Positions 37,225 to 45,815 of a stretch of 64,000 nucleotides of DNA are shown piece after piece. The translations under genes were made by a program, and so were the position numbers. The notes under the pieces were generated by a model. The model ran no database searches. It was not told the DNA's origin and worked only from the letters and a program-made list of their open reading frames with translations. Source of the DNA: an uncultured Shewanella sp. (lineage in GTDB: Bacteria > Pseudomonadota > Gammaproteobacteria > Enterobacterales > Shewanellaceae); contig NZ_CANMUW010000004.1 in NCBI RefSeq assembly GCF_947501225.1, forward strand, positions 62,001 to 126,000. Direction: 5' to 3'. Position 1 is the stretch's first letter. Every line of letters starts with the position of its first letter.

Positions 37225-38046
37225 TTACAATTTATTTGTTTTATCAGACTGAGACATAAAATATCCCTTTAAAAGGGACATAATCGGAGATTGATTAACC
37301 AAGTTAAATTTACTCCTATTTTTGAAATAAAAGTAAAAGACTGCAGCAAGACCAATGGTAGAGCCATATATCTCCCTAAAAGCGACCCCACGACAAATGA
37401 GTGTATCAGCCTTATCAAAGACCTTACCAGAAGACAATATTGGATGATGTCCAATTACAATTGGTCTATAAAAGAGCTTTGCTCCGGACTTAATCAGCCG
37501 GGATAGGAAAACAGGCTCTTCACAAGCCGGTAAACTTGTACCCGCTCCTAAATACTCAGGAAATGTAATATTTTTTTTCTGCAGTGATGTTAATCGAATT
37601 GCCATTTCAATCGATCCAATTTTCAAGATACTTTTCAGATCATGGCGCTGTGCTTTGACAGGATAGTCTTTCAACAGTTTACCGGAATCATACTCAGAGA
37701 TTTGAAAACTGATCATGTCAGCTTCTGGCTGCTCACGAAAAGCTTGGGCAATAATCTCATAGAAATTAGGGACTAAAGTGACGTCATCGTCCATTATCAG
37801 ACAAATATCCCCACAAGCTACTGAAACAGCTTTATTTCTATTTCTAGACAAACCTTTATTATAAAGTGAGTGGTAACTAACATCATCACGTTCTTGTGTA
37901 AGCTTATTTATAACCTCAACATAATCATCGTCACGAGAGCACTGATGTACCACCGTATAGCAAACGTTAACGTTAGGCTCTCTTAAAACCCTTTCAACTT
38001 CCTCAATTCTGGGACCATATGTTGAAATTAAAACATTTAAAATCAT
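37225..38046 (-). CDS. GT2-like glycosyltransferase
   Basis: The 273-residue protein starts MILNVLISTYGPRIEEVE and has the conserved SRNRNKAV block and the metal-binding IMDDDV near residue 88, so it is a GT-A enzyme of the GT2 type, with an unusually plain N-terminal block. A histidine-rich segment (IGHHPILSSGK) lies in the acceptor half. The gene is AT-richer than its T2SS neighbours. The substrate is unknown. Confidence 0.8.
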   Translation of the reverse strand: MILNVLISTYGPRIEEVERVLREPNVNVCYTVVHQCSRDDDYVEVINKLTQERDDVSYHSLYNKGLSRNRNKAVSVACGDICLIMDDDVTLVPNFYEIIAQAFREQPEADMISFQISEYDSGKLLKDYPVKAQRHDLKSILKIGSIEMAIRLTSLQKKNITFPEYLGAGTSLPACEEPVFLSRLIKSGAKLFYRPIVIGHHPILSSGKVFDKADTLICRGVAFREIYGSTIGLAAVFYFYFKNRSKFNLVNQSPIMSLLKGYFMSQSDKTNKL

Positions 38047-38079
38047 TTAATACCTGTAAGAGTTGGGTTTATATTTCGG

Positions 38080-38958
38080 TTAAGCCAGTTTTATCTTTTT
38101 CAGATGATCTAACGTTATTTTTAACCAGTTTAGGTTCCGTTGTAAGTATAAATTAAGCGCAGACTTATAGTTGTCAGCGTTTACAGTCTTGATAAAGTTG
38201 TAAAATCCGTACTTACTACCGGAGACTTTAGTCTCTAATAAAGCCATAGACTGTAGCTGCTTAGCATTTAATATATCACGATTTTTGTTAATGAATAACC
38301 TATAACCCATAAGCTTTTTCTTGTTGCTTGATGAGATTCTTAAGCCGCCATGATTGGTCTCTAATACATAATTTCGAGCGGAGATTTTTAATGCTAAAGG
38401 CGTTTTACGCAGTAAACGAACCCAAGTATCGTAATCTTGAAAAGCTGGCATATTAACATCAAAACCACCAACCTGTTCAAATTTAGCTTTTGTTGTCAGC
38501 ACTTGATTACCAACCAGGTTATGATGCAACAACTTTTCGAGCCCAAATTTTCCAGACTGAAACCCAAAATTACGATCGATTAGGTCGCCATTCCCCATCA
38601 ACTCTTGGACATTTGCACACACAAAAGCATATTTTTCGTCGTATGCAGCCACCAATTGCGAGACACGCTCAGGACAAAAGTAGTCATCGTCATCTAAGCC
38701 GGTCACATAGTAGCCATTTGACGCTTCAATTGCCCTATTTCGAGAAAAGCACGCACCGGAGACTTTCTCATTTTTAAGATAAACGAAGTCATATTGCTGT
38801 TGTAATTTCTTCACAACCTCTGAAGTATCATCGGTCGACGCATCATCGACAACAATGAGTTCTATTGCTGGATAATCTTGCTTAAAAATTGAATCAATAG
38901 CTCTAGTAAGCAATTTACTTCTGTTTTGGGTGATTAAATAAACAGTTACTAACTTCAT
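38080..38958 (-). CDS. GT2 glycosyltransferase
   Basis: The N-terminal VTVYLITQNRSKLL, IELIVVDDASTDDTSE near residue 38, the FSRNRAIEAS block and GLDDDDYFCPERVS near 91 are standard GT2 motifs. The C-terminal 100 residues are basic, as in enzymes at the membrane face. 292 residues. It lies ten bases after the polymerase gene. Sugar specificity cannot be told. Confidence 0.87.
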   Translation of the reverse strand: MKLVTVYLITQNRSKLLTRAIDSIFKQDYPAIELIVVDDASTDDTSEVVKKLQQQYDFVYLKNEKVSGACFSRNRAIEASNGYYVTGLDDDDYFCPERVSQLVAAYDEKYAFVCANVQELMGNGDLIDRNFGFQSGKFGLEKLLHHNLVGNQVLTTKAKFEQVGGFDVNMPAFQDYDTWVRLLRKTPLALKISARNYVLETNHGGLRISSSNKKKLMGYRLFINKNRDILNAKQLQSMALLETKVSGSKYGFYNFIKTVNADNYKSALNLYLQRNLNWLKITLDHLKKIKLA

Positions 38959-38967
38959 TCTGCTCCT

Positions 38968-40041
38968 CTAATAGAAAGTAATAAATTGTGCGGTTAAAAA
39001 TAGATTCTTTAATAGCCAGGTAAAACCAAATATAATTACTATGATAGACTTTAAGATATTACTGCAGTTTACTCGATTAAAAGATGTCATAAACAAATAA
39101 ACTTCATAAGGACAAAAGAGATAGAATAATCTTAAGGATAACAAATTCAGCTCATGTAAGGCTGTCATGCCTAAAAAGCCAATTACAAACGCAGTCAATG
39201 TAACATCAAAATGCTTGGATGTTCCTCTTAAATAGCGGTTATCCAACATACAATATGAGATTAATATCAGGTCAAATAAAATTGCTAGGCTCATTAAATT
39301 AGTAGAGCCAGACTGAGTTATCATGTAGTTAGCCACTCGATACATAGACGTACTATATGGGGCTAAGAAGTTGGCAAACTCAGACAAAAAATCAACATTA
39401 GCTAATATTAAAAAACAGGCAATAAAAAAGAAAATGTAGCCTGATTTCCACTGAAAACCTCTAAAGGGCCATATACATAAAAAGAGTATGGACATACTGT
39501 GAAAACTAGCTGCAAGCAAGGCAAAAAGTAAAAAGGACCAGTGCCTTCCTCGAATCATATGTATGAAAGCATACATACATATCGCTACCGCCACCCCCTG
39601 CCGAACAATATTGTACTGAAGAGTTAAAAATGTAAATGTACAAGTATATAAAAAGAATAGAACAGGGCCTAACCTTTGGTCCAAAAGATTGAATGCAGAA
39701 TAAACCGTCAGCAAAGTGCAAAAATTAAGTATAAAGAGAAAACCATTAAAAGATACACCTAGCTCCTTTAATGTAGAAGCTACAAATACAAATCCAATTT
39801 CAATCCTTTTAGCTTCAAAGCCAAAATGACCTGCTTCGACAGCACTAAACAAAGGCTTAATATCCGCAAAGATTTCACCATAGCGAATAGTATCAGTTCC
39901 AATTGATAGATCCCTATAACCTATAAAATAAGCGGTCAATACTATCAATGGCAAGAAAAATATTATTCTAAAGTTTTTAAGTTGCGCAGCTACACATGCA
40001 TATAATGCTGTAATTACGCCAATTAAAATATAAAAAGACAA
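38968..40041 (-). CDS. EpsG-family membrane protein, probable polysaccharide polymerase (Wzy-like)
   Basis: The 357-residue protein has about ten hydrophobic segments. GYRDLSIGTDTIRYGEIF near residue 46 is the typical EpsG extracytoplasmic motif, and FEAKRIEIGFVFVASTL follows. EpsG/Wzy proteins polymerise flipped repeat units at the outer face of the inner membrane. It starts at TTG, two bases after the wzz-like gene. It is the only polymerase candidate in the window. Confidence 0.8.
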   Translation of the reverse strand: MSFYILIGVITALYACVAAQLKNFRIIFFLPLIVLTAYFIGYRDLSIGTDTIRYGEIFADIKPLFSAVEAGHFGFEAKRIEIGFVFVASTLKELGVSFNGFLFILNFCTLLTVYSAFNLLDQRLGPVLFFLYTCTFTFLTLQYNIVRQGVAVAICMYAFIHMIRGRHWSFLLFALLAASFHSMSILFLCIWPFRGFQWKSGYIFFFIACFLILANVDFLSEFANFLAPYSTSMYRVANYMITQSGSTNLMSLAILFDLILISYCMLDNRYLRGTSKHFDVTLTAFVIGFLGMTALHELNLLSLRLFYLFCPYEVYLFMTSFNRVNCSNILKSIIVIIFGFTWLLKNLFLTAQFITFY

Positions 40042-40043
40042 TG

Positions 40044-40946
40044 CTATCTCTTTCTAAGGTAGTTCAATAGAATAATAAAAACAGCAAATATAGTACCTAA
40101 GAAGGCAAATAATATGCATATCAAAGCTCTTCGAGGTGAGTTTTTTTCTTCTGGGATCACAGCAGGATCCACAACTTTAAATGCATACTCACTTTGTGCT
40201 TCTGCCAGCATCAATTTTTTCGTTTGCTCTTCAATTAACTGATAAAAAATCTTGTGCATTTCGGCAACGTTAGTTTTTGCCAACTGCTCATTTAGATAAT
40301 ATATGTTTCTCTTTACTTCTTCGATATCATATATCTTTAACCAGTGGTTAAGATCTGCAATAATCCACTCAACCCATTGACTAGCTAACTCTGGTGATTT
40401 TGATTGAAAACTAATCCTTATAAAGCCGCTTTCACGAACCTTTTCAAAATTTAAATTCTCATTAAAGACTTTATGAGCTTCCCAAGCAGATGGTCTTGAT
40501 TGCTTAGGCGGTTTGACCACTCTTACCCATTTCTTATTTTTTTCATCATATAGGCTTTCGTCATATGTTATTGAATTTGTTTTAGAGTCCCAAGTATCAA
40601 GAGCCATTAGGGGGGCAAGTATTTCTCTCTTCTCAATGAACTTTTCGGAAAAAACCCTTGAACGTAATACCTCAAGGCCGAAAGCAGTTTTATCTCCCAT
40701 TCCACTTCCGACATTAATCCCGGTGAGGGCTGCAATGCCACCTAACTGACCAACGAGGCTTTGCATTTGACTGTCAGCGTCATTAGGAGAAACTAACACT
40801 TCAGCCTTATAGATATTTGGCAGGCTGAGAGAATAAACAACTCCTGTAACCGAAAAGAAACAGACTATAGCTATAAACAGCCACTTCTTAGCCCATAATT
40901 CTAGAAAAAGATCCTTTAAATCTAGCTGAAAATTCTTACTTGTCAT
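40044..40946 (-). CDS. Chain-length determinant protein (Wzz family)
   Basis: Wzz proteins set the modal length of Wzy-dependent polymers. The 300-residue protein has the N-terminal Wzz segment with a membrane helix (about 18-38), a large periplasmic middle with coiled coil, and a second helix near the C-terminus (ALICILFAFLGTIFAVFIILL). The Pro-rich VIPEEKNSPRRALI just before that helix is the family signature. There is no fused or adjacent tyrosine kinase, so it is a PCP-1-type rather than Wzc-type regulator. Confidence 0.88.
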   Translation of the reverse strand: MTSKNFQLDLKDLFLELWAKKWLFIAIVCFFSVTGVVYSLSLPNIYKAEVLVSPNDADSQMQSLVGQLGGIAALTGINVGSGMGDKTAFGLEVLRSRVFSEKFIEKREILAPLMALDTWDSKTNSITYDESLYDEKNKKWVRVVKPPKQSRPSAWEAHKVFNENLNFEKVRESGFIRISFQSKSPELASQWVEWIIADLNHWLKIYDIEEVKRNIYYLNEQLAKTNVAEMHKIFYQLIEEQTKKLMLAEAQSEYAFKVVDPAVIPEEKNSPRRALICILFAFLGTIFAVFIILLNYLRKR

Positions 40947-40975
40947 AACCTAAAAACCTATTTACTAAATTAAAA

Positions 40976-41968
40976 TCAACGACCAGCACCAAACAAAACA
41001 ACTTTTACAGTCTTCAGTAAAACTTTAATATCGAGTAAGGTGCTGTGATGTTTAATATAGTAAATATCGTATTTGTGTTTCCAAACGGCATCTTCTACTG
41101 ATGCCCCATAAGGATAACTGACTTGTGCAAGTCCTGTAACGCCTGGTTTAACGGCATGACGAAATCGGTAATATGGTATCGTTTTTTCTAAATCTGATAT
41201 AAATACTTCGCGCTCGGGTCTGGGGCCAACAATTGACATCTCACCTTTGAGAATATTAATGATCTGAGGCAGCTCATCGATACGGGTTTTACGAATAAAC
41301 TTACCGACCTTAGTTACCCGAGCATCATTCTTTATCGCCCACTGTGCGCCGGATTTTTCTGCATCTGTTCCCATAGAGCGAAACTTAACAACTTCAAACT
41401 CATCGTTGTACTGACCTACCCGCTTTTGCCTGTACAACACAGGACCAGGGCTTTCAAGCCTTATCGCCAGAGCAGTAAGGATAGCTACCGGCAAAGCGAT
41501 AACAGCCAAAATCAAGGCCGCCATGATATCGATTGTTCTTTTAGCCAGCTGAGTTCTTTTAGTTGATAAAATTGAAAATGCCTTTTGATGCAAAAAATAA
41601 CCACTATGTAAGAGGTGTACCTCGGTGTAACCAAGACGAGTATCTAAATAACTCACTAAAGGTTCTACCCAGGCGCCAAGCTCTGTGGCTTTAACCAAAA
41701 AATTTCTTTGACTCTTGGTCAGACTCGCACTTTCAAAATGACAGATAACCTTTTTGTCATAACTATCGAGAGAGTAATCATTTACAACAATATCGAACGA
41801 ATAATCCTGTACGATCTTACCGATCTCTAACTCTCGATCTTGCGGGCAGTACACATAAATCACTTTTTGAGTCAATGCTTTGCCTTTCGATTTTATTCGA
41901 TTGACAGGCCCCTTTCTGGCAACCTTTAGCTCTTCATTCTCAATTGATCTATCTACCATAAAATCCAT
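40976..41968 (-). CDS. Undecaprenyl-phosphate phosphosugar transferase (WbaP/WcaJ-type initiating enzyme)
   Basis: The enzyme starts a repeat unit by moving a sugar-1-phosphate to undecaprenyl phosphate. The catalytic C-terminal domain is complete: the membrane-entry helix near TIDIMAALILAVIALPVAI, ESPGPVLYRQKRVG, FRSMGTDAE, RKTRIDELPQIINIL, GPRPER and KPGVTGLAQV. The N-terminal part is short and lacks the four-helix block of full-length WcaJ. I start at the ATG giving MDFMVDRS, after a GGTGG site; an ORF running to 42043 would begin at GTG inside a terminator-like hairpin. Confidence 0.88.
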   Translation of the reverse strand: MDFMVDRSIENEELKVARKGPVNRIKSKGKALTQKVIYVYCPQDRELEIGKIVQDYSFDIVVNDYSLDSYDKKVICHFESASLTKSQRNFLVKATELGAWVEPLVSYLDTRLGYTEVHLLHSGYFLHQKAFSILSTKRTQLAKRTIDIMAALILAVIALPVAILTALAIRLESPGPVLYRQKRVGQYNDEFEVVKFRSMGTDAEKSGAQWAIKNDARVTKVGKFIRKTRIDELPQIINILKGEMSIVGPRPEREVFISDLEKTIPYYRFRHAVKPGVTGLAQVSYPYGASVEDAVWKHKYDIYYIKHHSTLLDIKVLLKTVKVVLFGAGR

Positions 41969-41990
41969 TAAACCACCGCATTTATTACTG

Positions 41991-42031
41991 AAAAAGGTAT
42001 GCATCACTCCGACTCGATTAATGCATACCTT
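41991..42031 (-). terminator. Intrinsic terminator or attenuator inside the polysaccharide operon
   Basis: AAGGTATGCAT and ATGCATACCTT (42021-42031 and 41994-42004) make an 11-bp perfect stem with a 16-base loop. On the minus strand it ends in five T (CCTTTTTC), about 23 bases before the transferase ATG and ~135 bases after the SLBB gene. It would separate the export gene from the rest unless antitermination occurs. Confidence 0.68.
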
Positions 42032-42165
42032 CTCTGTTAACACATAAAAAATAACTTATCGATTATGGACCAATTTCGTTATCAATGCATTCGTGAAACT
42101 GAATAACGTTGAAATAGGTACACTTTGATAAACTTTTAACTGCAAAAAATAATCAATAAGATAAT

Positions 42166-44934
42166 TTAATTACCTAAATTGGCTACTGTAGCAAACGCAA
42201 CCGCCGTATTGTAGATGATACTCGTCACCTGAGTCCAAAGCGCTAAATTATCTTTGTACTCGGTATCGAGCGGTACAATGATAGTGTCGCCTGGTTGCAA
42301 GCTATCTTCCCCGCTAAACCACATTGAACGACTAGGGAGCATAACCGAACCATTTGCCTTAATCACGTAAGTTCTGCTGTCATCGGCCCGCTCCCTCACA
42401 CCACCGGACATATTAAGGTATTGATCAAGGGTTAACCCTTCCTTAAATCTGTGAGTCGCGGCATGTTGCACCTCCCCCATCACGGCAATCGTTTGCTTAG
42501 TTGAGGGTACATAAAGCACATCTGAATCTTCTAATTGAAGGTCGGCTTGCTCTATCCCTATTGAGATTGCAGAAAGATCTACAACCAGGCGCCCTACAGC
42601 TTCGATATTCTCAAGATCTGTAAGCATCATTCTGGCGTCGGAATAATTAACTACATCACCATCTTTTGAAACACCACGAGTGGCGATGTCTCTGCGAAGC
42701 TGGTCGGCAAGCTTCTTAATTTCAAGCTGCTCCTGCTGACGTACCGATTCGCGCACAAACACAGATGATGGCAAGTAAGCGAATCTTGTAAATCCGCCCG
42801 CCCTTTCAATGACCTCTTTCAAGGTCTCACCTCGGCGGATGTTATAAACCCCCGGAAAGCGCACCTCGCCACGGATCTCAACCGACTTATTCTCCTGCCA
42901 CTCAGGTGTAGTCATGACGGTTAGAATATCTCTGCCTTTCAGCCTCTCGTTTGCCTGTTTGTCTCCGTTAAGGGCAGACAGTAGATCAATATTCTTATGG
43001 GAGATACTCGAACCATCAGACACTGTAATGGTACGCGTAAGCTCGGCTCTGGCTGTATACGCCCCCTCTTTCAATCCGCCAGCGGCTTCAACAATCTCTG
43101 ATACTCTTGCATTGACGGCTAGTGGATACATTCCCTCATGGTAAACCTGGCCCTTAACGGCGACAACCTGAACTCCTTCGCCTGAACGACTCTGGTGATT
43201 CAATTTCATAATGATGGGATACAGCAACTCGCTGCGATTCATCAAGCCACTGAGTTTGATAAGTTCAGGATCTTCAAACAGGTTGGCCATCATTCGGTTG
43301 ACTTCACCTTTGATTGCTAAAGCTTCGTCATCTTCTACCTGCTCTTTCGCTACTACTACGCCGCCAAGCTGGGAACGATTGCTCAACTTTTGATTATCAA
43401 GCTGTGAGAAACCAGCTTTAAAAAGATCTTTCGAAAGCGAGTTATCACCGACAAGTTGTACCACCTTCTCGACTCTCTCCCTAACGAGTTTATTAAGCTC
43501 GAAACGGTTTTGAGCATCATCGTTGAAATTAAACACCATAACGATATCACGTGGGCTAAGTTTCAAGTCATGATCGCTGGACTTATTTACAATTGCCTGA
43601 GAAGGGGCAAACTGATGCACCTCGATATCACCATGTTTATTGATCTCTCTTATGATAATGGCGTAATCAAGATCAGCAGAGGGCTCTAAATCCCCCCACA
43701 CAGATGGCAGCAGGTCACTCACCTTCTGACCTTGATACCACTGATACTTGCCAGGACGAACGACAGCACCTACGACAGTAATGGCATCTTCAAATTGCAT
43801 CGTCGCCGTTTTGACTTTTACAACATCACCGGCTTTCGCCTTCGCGGCGCGGCCTTCATCAGTCGTCAAATCAACATTTTTTATCGATTTCAATCCTTGA
43901 TTGTTATATCGCTCAACACTACTGCTCTTAGGGTAGGCACCGCCTTTAAGGCCACCCGCCATGGCGATAACTTCCCCCATGGACTCATTGCCTTTTAGTT
44001 CATAGATAGCCGGGCGACGAACTTCACCATCAACCGAGACCAAACCACCGACCGATGGAATAAAGACAACATCACCGGAACGAAGGCGCATGTCGTTAGA
44101 TGCATCCCCCCGCATTAAGAGGTCATAGAGATCTAATGTGCCTATCAGCTTGCCTTTACGCTTGAGTTGAATATTCCTCAGGGAACCAATTTCTGCGACA
44201 CCACCGGCAACAAACAAAGCCTGAGTAATGGTTGAAAGGCTTGAAACCGTATAAGAACCAGGTTTATAAGCATCACCGGCAACGAAAATGCGGATAGAGC
44301 GCAGCTCGCCCATGGTAATGTTAGACTCAACACCTATCATCTGTTGCTTGATGCGCGCAGATACCGTCTTACGCAAGTCTTCAAACTTCAAGCCGGAAAC
44401 TGAGATTGGCCCCAGTTCTGGAAACTGAATGATGCCATCACGGCTGATAACTAAGTCGTACTCTTTATTCTCTTTACCATAAAGCTGAACCTTGATGTTA
44501 TCTCCTGGGCCAACCAAATATTCACTCGGCACCGGAATATCCGATACAGGCGCAAAGGTCGTCGGCTCACCTTCAAATAGATCGTAACCAAATGGTTTTA
44601 GCTTTTTAGTATCTTTATCTTTTTGATCTTTGAGGAACTGAGTCACTTCATCAACAATGATCTGTTGCTCTTTCATCTCTTTGAGCTTTTCATCTTCCAC
44701 TTCTCTTGGATTAACAAGTTGTGGATTTTCGAAGCTCTGTTGGGAGGACGATCCGGCATCAAGCATGGCGGGGTCCAGCCCATATTGCTTGGCGACTCTC
44801 TCCTGCTCAGCTTTAGGTAACTTCTTGAATTGCTCTATCATCTGCGGTGACGGAGTCACAGCCTGAGCTGCACCACCGACTAAACATATAACACCTATGC
44901 TTGCTATAATGAGTTTTTTGACTTTTAGTAACAC
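42166..44934 (-). CDS. Multi-SLBB polysaccharide export protein (Wza/OPX family)
   Basis: OPX proteins build the periplasm-to-outside channel for polymer export. The 922-residue protein has a signal peptide (IIASIGVICLVGGAAQA, no lipobox cysteine), a charged N-terminal region, a Poly_export domain (SEYLVGPGDNIKVQLYG near 140), then several SLBB units (VAGDAYKPGSYTV, VDGEVRRPAIYEL, VVGAVVRPGKYQW, VKGQVYHEGMYPL, IRGEVRFPGVYNI, VMGEVQHAATHRF). It is much larger than Wza (~380 residues). It starts at GTG with a GGAG site six bases upstream. A C-terminal hydrophobic segment could insert into a membrane. It is the first gene of the operon. Confidence 0.9.
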   Translation of the reverse strand: MLLKVKKLIIASIGVICLVGGAAQAVTPSPQMIEQFKKLPKAEQERVAKQYGLDPAMLDAGSSSQQSFENPQLVNPREVEDEKLKEMKEQQIIVDEVTQFLKDQKDKDTKKLKPFGYDLFEGEPTTFAPVSDIPVPSEYLVGPGDNIKVQLYGKENKEYDLVISRDGIIQFPELGPISVSGLKFEDLRKTVSARIKQQMIGVESNITMGELRSIRIFVAGDAYKPGSYTVSSLSTITQALFVAGGVAEIGSLRNIQLKRKGKLIGTLDLYDLLMRGDASNDMRLRSGDVVFIPSVGGLVSVDGEVRRPAIYELKGNESMGEVIAMAGGLKGGAYPKSSSVERYNNQGLKSIKNVDLTTDEGRAAKAKAGDVVKVKTATMQFEDAITVVGAVVRPGKYQWYQGQKVSDLLPSVWGDLEPSADLDYAIIIREINKHGDIEVHQFAPSQAIVNKSSDHDLKLSPRDIVMVFNFNDDAQNRFELNKLVRERVEKVVQLVGDNSLSKDLFKAGFSQLDNQKLSNRSQLGGVVVAKEQVEDDEALAIKGEVNRMMANLFEDPELIKLSGLMNRSELLYPIIMKLNHQSRSGEGVQVVAVKGQVYHEGMYPLAVNARVSEIVEAAGGLKEGAYTARAELTRTITVSDGSSISHKNIDLLSALNGDKQANERLKGRDILTVMTTPEWQENKSVEIRGEVRFPGVYNIRRGETLKEVIERAGGFTRFAYLPSSVFVRESVRQQEQLEIKKLADQLRRDIATRGVSKDGDVVNYSDARMMLTDLENIEAVGRLVVDLSAISIGIEQADLQLEDSDVLYVPSTKQTIAVMGEVQHAATHRFKEGLTLDQYLNMSGGVRERADDSRTYVIKANGSVMLPSRSMWFSGEDSLQPGDTIIVPLDTEYKDNLALWTQVTSIIYNTAVAFATVANLGN

Positions 44935-45815
44935 CGCACTCTCCGAAGTTCAAACCGAAACACCAGGGCTCCATGCCAGAGGCCTAGCTAAAAAAAGTAA
45001 AGCAACAAATTCAAAACTATGAGTTTGCCTTAATGAATAAAATGCGCAAAAAAACCAAGAGCCAACTCAGCCTAATTTCGAAACTGAGAGCCTGTGACTT
45101 TCTCTACACTGAAAAATCCGCACGATTATACTGCATAATACCTCTCAGTACAGTAGAACATTGAAACAATCTAACACAGAGGAACAGAATACTCCCCCTG
45201 ATGAACAATTCAGCTAATTTGTTGGAAAGTATTAATAAACTTATCGGTATACAGCCCTCCCCCTATCTGTAATTTGTCATGATCCGATGCATTGTAATTT
45301 TTCCTCATTTTGCCAGGCTCACAGCCAGACAACACAGCATACAGAAAATGCAAACAAAAACCCCGCGAAGACCCAACAAAAAAGCAACAACCATTGTGAT
45401 TTGGTTTACATTCTAAAGAGATACATAACGTTGAAGACAAGTGGGCATTTTCATATCTGTATCACATTTATAATTCCTACATCTCTTGTCCCCCTTGTTA
45501 ATTTAAAAATTCCTAAAACAAGCCGAATATGACTAATTACTCGCCATTCGGCCCATCTAAATTGACATTTACAAGCTTAAAAGGGTATATAAGGTGGGTT
45601 TCGTAGGATTTATAGCTTCAAATAGTAAAAATATAACAATAGTCTGTAGCGTACTTGTTAGCGGCCTGGGTGTATAAGGTTTATTTAATCATAGGTTTAA
45701 TATGAATTAGCACCCAATTGGCATGTAAGGTTACAAGACTGTAAAACAAAGTAGTATCATTTTTCTGTGGCGACATTTGTCCCGCAGGCAATCACAAGCG
45801 AAGGTGGAAGACTTA
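44935..45815. promoter_or_regulatory. Divergent control region between the polysaccharide operon and the POT transporter gene
   Basis: The 880 bases are AT-rich without a convincing gene or REP element. On the plus strand TTGACA (45562-45567) and TATATA (45586-45591) with 18 bases between make a good promoter for the transporter gene, which would give a leader of ~215 bases. A promoter for the SLBB gene must lie near 44940-45150, but I could not place it with confidence. Confidence 0.5.

Noticed and set aside
45645..45659. ops-like sequence TGTAGCGTACTTGTT resembling the RfaH recruitment element
   Set aside because: It has three mismatches, lies on the plus strand and would precede the peptide transporter gene, not the polysaccharide operon.
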